Part shown: one piece after another, positions 5,001 through 6,479 of the stretch
Layout: the number at the start of each line of letters is the position of its first letter
Position numbering within the stretch: position 1 is the first letter of the stretch
DNA from: Actinomycetota bacterium
GTDB lineage: Bacteria > Actinomycetota > Acidimicrobiia > IMCC26256 > PALSA-610
NCBI GenBank assembly: GCA_005779345.1
Contig: SXJQ01000065.1
Span: forward strand, 1-6,479
Direction of reading: 5' to 3'
Length of the DNA stretch: 6,479 nucleotides
The notes under the pieces: model-generated
Seen by the model: only the letters and a program-made list of their open reading frames with translations
What the model was told of the DNA's origin: nothing
The model's database searches: none
Translations under genes and position numbers: made by a program

Positions 5001-6479
5001 GCGTTCGAAGTGGTCGTGGCCGCCCACGGGAGCACGCCGGCGGAGAATCGAACTTCGTGCCGGGTGGCGGTCGCGAGGTTGGTGAACCGGTAGCGCCCGG
5101 CGAAGTCGGTCGTGGTCGATCCCACGACGACGTCATCGCGTGTGCCGAACGCCCGGTCGACTCCGGCGGTGGCGAGCGCGACCGTGATGCTCGGGATACC
5201 GGGCTCACCGGCGTCCTGGAGCCCGTCGGAATCGGTATCGGCCCAGACGCGGTTGGCGATCTCGGTCGTGAAGTTCTGCGTGGCGCACGCAGCGTTGCCA
5301 CGCCACCAGCGCAATGCTCTCGGGTTCGCGAGCCGGGACGCGCCAGGTGCCGGGGGCGCGACATAGTCGGGTAGTGCCGCGAAGGTGGTTGCCGCGTAGC
5401 GGGCGATCGCGGAGCGGGCCGTGTCGACCACGTAGACGTTGCCGTCGGGTCCGAACGTCACGTCGTTGGCGCCCGCGCGGGCGATGATCCTGGTCGCGGC
5501 ACCCGACGGCACCGCGATCCGAAAGACCCCACCGTTGCGCCCCGACCCGTTCGACGCCGCGTAGAGCAGCCCGTCGCCACCGATGGTCATACCTTGGGGC
5601 GTCGCATCGAGAAGCCACGAGCGACCCGTCGACGCGCCCGCTGCCGTGAACTGCATGACGCGCCCCGGCGACCCCGAGTCTTCGTCGTCGCGGTCGGAGG
5701 GCGCACTGCGCCGGCCTGCCGACTTCGTGCCGACATACCAATACCCGTCGCGACCGAACGCGATTCCGTCGGTCGGCGTGACGTTGTCGCCCCCGGTGAG
5801 GTTGAACGCCGATGGCTGGAGCCAGGTGGTCATGCGATCGGCGACCGGGTCGTAGCGGAACACCTTTCGTTGCGAACCCGACGTGATGTAGAGCAGACCG
5901 TCGGCGCCGAACACGAGGCCGCGCGGATCGCCGAAACCGCCGGCGGTGATCGACCGTTCGAACGCGCCGGTGGAACCGTCGTAGCGGTTGATGCGGTTGC
6001 CGCTCGGCGACGCGACGTACAGATCGCCGTCGGGTCCGAACGTCATGCCCGCGGGCGAGTCGAGCCCGTTGGCATGCGGGAGGAACGCGCGCGACTCGTC
6101 GTTGGAACCGGCGGGCGGCTGGAGTTGGGTGCCGACCGCGGTCTGATTGGCAGGGGGCGCGTAACGCGACACGGATCCGGTCGCCCCCTGGGTCACGATC
6201 GCCGACGTGCAGGCGATCGGATTCGCGGCGAAGCGGGGGTCGACGGATCCCGCGTGGCCGACCAGCACCGACGTACCCGACGGCGTGTTCGTCGGGACGT
6301 CGACGAAGAACGTCGTGGTCGAGTTGCTCCCGGCGGCAACCGTCGAACGGAGCGACGACGACGGCAGGCTCACGTCGATGCGCCAGCTGGGTCCGAGCGT
6401 GCGGTTGACCGGCAGGTCGTAACGCCCGCTGACGTCGGTGCTGCGCGACACGACACCCCCGGCCGCGTTCGTCGCGGTC
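2066..6479 (-). CDS. Giant multidomain secreted protein (NHL propeller, SdrD-like x4, LamG, NHL propeller), 5' partial
   Basis: The frame is open to the window edge, so the N-terminus and any signal peptide lie outside; the GTG at 6451 is only the first start-like codon. Numbering from it, 1461 residues are visible. Residues 1-120 look like the end of a beta-sandwich domain (STDVSGRYDLPV). Residues 123-363 form an NHL/SMP-30-like beta-propeller with repeated 'FGPDG.LYV' blades. Residues 396-943 are four SdrD/Cna-B-like domains, each opening with an Asp/Asn-rich loop such as DTDSDGLQDAGE and with a 'YRF.NLP' strand. Residues 948-1166 are a LamG/concanavalin-like fold (AYWRLGE, FWMRW, DEVSIYDGAL) with Cys1068 and Cys1115, a possible disulphide. 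Residues 1173-1461 are a second NHL propeller with 'AGTGT...GDGG' and 'NRIRR' motifs. Such modules are typical of extracellular adhesion or matrix proteins in environmental bacteria. No enzyme active site, transmembrane helix or LPXTG motif is visible, and the protein stops right after the last NHL motif (RGNHRIRRLA). Its specific role is unknown; adhesion or ligand binding is inference. Confidence 0.9.
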   Translation of the reverse strand, partial: TATNAAGGVVSRSTDVSGRYDLPVNRTLGPSWRIDVSLPSSSLRSTVAAGSNSTTTFFVDVPTNTPSGTSVLVGHAGSVDPRFAANPIACTSAIVTQGATGSVSRYAPPANQTAVGTQLQPPAGSNDESRAFLPHANGLDSPAGMTFGPDGDLYVASPSGNRINRYDGSTGAFERSITAGGFGDPRGLVFGADGLLYITSGSQRKVFRYDPVADRMTTWLQPSAFNLTGGDNVTPTDGIAFGRDGYWYVGTKSAGRRSAPSDRDDEDSGSPGRVMQFTAAGASTGRSWLLDATPQGMTIGGDGLLYAASNGSGRNGGVFRIAVPSGAATRIIARAGANDVTFGPDGNVYVVDTARSAIARYAATTFAALPDYVAPPAPGASRLANPRALRWWRGNAACATQNFTTEIANRVWADTDSDGLQDAGEPGIPSITVALATAGVDRAFGTRDDVVVGSTTTDFAGRYRFTNLATATRHEVRFSAGVLPWAATTTSNAAADSTDRIDSDVVTVARGFVLEVTTGSNEMHGSDAGFRVAAGSISGGLFDDVDNSGTRGPAEGASLPNSPIQVLNTSGAILQQVQSDALGRYRFFGLPSAEFFVRVLNSTTASGATWRSSTGAPGGAATGPYDPAPDPDDDRAGVDDGTFVVATGHTDTARLSLTLGREPTGDGDDANGNATVDLGFYRPGVVGDRVWSDDNRNGVQDNGEAATMVPLTVRLRNAAGTTIASSTTAAGGTYQFANLPSATYSVQFVIPSGYRATTRDVGGGTPAGDQVDSDIDTSGLTASFALAAGAVARQFDAGLVGVALGDRVFDDQNDDGVQQNTETGVGGVVVQLLDAADVVVQTTSTITDGTFRFKGLPEGTYRARIPFLALYGGGAVGFVSSVGAPAEHSATTYEPAPAVDPAIDRDDNGSSDWTTGDVTTGPVILTLGREPTSDDGDAWTDYTIDFGLHRPTSDPQSSYFETVVADRPLAYWRLGETGTSVALDSSGNRRNGAYRGVATQGVGGAVVGDPDAAVEYAGTSGANQVAIDGVPVNTAAGAKTTVEFWMRWNGAFGGMPFGFTGYDFWFSNGRFGFNSACSDVWGVPAYGLENRWVHVVGVFTNGNTRANELYLDGTRQSLGGTVGCNGSVTRSMSISGWRAGAGNTMQGRIDEVSIYDGALGEATVRRHYRAATGQDPAPSSDLALTTYAGTGTARNTGDGGPAARAGVDTPYDVDARPDGTVFVATKGRLRRIDPNGTISNVATIDTNWSAIAVGPDGFVYVSEYGTCRIRRVRADGASPPVTFAGTGTCATTGDGGVATNAALNRPAHLAFDAAGNLYVAEYTGNRIRRIEAGTNVITTVATGLSAPWGLTVAPFGELVATEWSGAQRVLRIDPTTGTVLTTVATGQNQPADVAVASDGTIYWTTYAGCQVRRRSGGAQSVAAGTGTCGFAGDGGAATNGMLSNVVGITIGPGGAITLADRGNHRIRRLA
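3684..3706 (-). repeat. 23-bp exact direct repeat, copy 1
   Basis: Identical over 23 bp to 4488-4510, with both flanking bases different. It encodes most of the LTLGREPT segment in SdrD-like domain 4. Perfect nucleotide identity in otherwise diverged domains points to recent duplication, conversion or strong constraint. Confidence 0.8.
4488..4510 (-). repeat. 23-bp exact direct repeat, copy 2
   Basis: The partner of 3684-3706, about 800 bp apart. It encodes the equivalent LTLGREPT segment in SdrD-like domain 2 of the giant protein. Confidence 0.8.

Larger units (their letters stand above)
3625..5267 (-). repeat. Four SdrD/Cna-B-like domain repeats in the giant protein
   Basis: The domains lie at about 4885-5267, 4425-4878, 4083-4425 and 3625-4080, in translation order. 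Each starts with a metal-loop-like motif: WADTDSDGLQDAGE, FDDVDNSGTRGPAE, WSDDNRNGVQDNGE and FDDQNDDGVQQNTE. Domains 2 and 4 share a longer C-terminal part (GAP...Y.PAP...D, then LTLGREPT and a final DFG/DLGF..RP) that domains 1 and 3 lack; domain 1 ends DAGFRV and domain 3 DAGLVG. The array is therefore long/short alternating. In staphylococcal SdrD the B repeats bind calcium and form a rigid stalk; the same here is inference from the Asp/Asn loops. Confidence 0.8.

Noticed and set aside
2978..5374. Long plus-strand open frame (798 codons) opposite the giant gene
   Set aside because: Low-complexity Arg/Val/Asp-rich translation with no domain; the minus frame carries NHL, SdrD-like and LamG motifs throughout.
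6449..6451. GTG at 6451 as true start of the giant protein
   Set aside because: The frame stays open to the window edge with domain-like sequence (NAAGGVVSRSTDVSGRYDL) and there is no signal peptide or ribosome-binding site, so the start lies outside.

Overview
The window is uniformly GC-rich, with coding style and gene families typical of high-GC Actinobacteria. A FadD19-type acyl-CoA synthetase, a CIRCE heat-shock operator and a very large extracellular protein with SdrD-like and NHL repeats would fit a marine or freshwater acidimicrobial lineage. That placement is inference from gene content, not from a marker gene.

Positions 1-354 hold no intact gene. A degenerate 10-bp tandem repeat (19-68) is followed by a perfect CIRCE element, the HrcA operator (95-121). 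Directly after it come about 31 codons of the C-terminus of GroES, ending at 227. The start codon, the leader and roughly the first 70 GroES codons are missing, so the operator is joined to the tail of the gene it would normally control. No groEL follows. Two hairpins (232-249 and 271-298) end this unit, and the second also lies at the 3' end of the convergent synthetase gene.

Positions 355-2004 (minus strand) encode a complete acyl-CoA synthetase of about 549 aa, best started at a TTG with a strong Shine-Dalgarno sequence. That Shine-Dalgarno lies in one arm of a short hairpin. Positions 2066-6479 (minus strand) are the 3' part of a huge secreted-type protein whose N-terminus lies outside the window. 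At least 1470 residues are visible, in the order: tail of an N-terminal beta domain, NHL-like beta-propeller, four SdrD/Cna-B-like beta domains with Asp/Asn-rich putative calcium loops, LamG-like lectin fold, and a second NHL propeller that runs to the stop codon with no anchor.

The two minus-strand genes are separated by 61 bp and could be co-transcribed, but nothing suggests a shared pathway. The most unusual features are the CIRCE-groES tail junction and the propeller/SdrD/LamG/propeller architecture. I saw no CRISPR array, tRNA, rRNA, insertion sequence or recognisable defence system.
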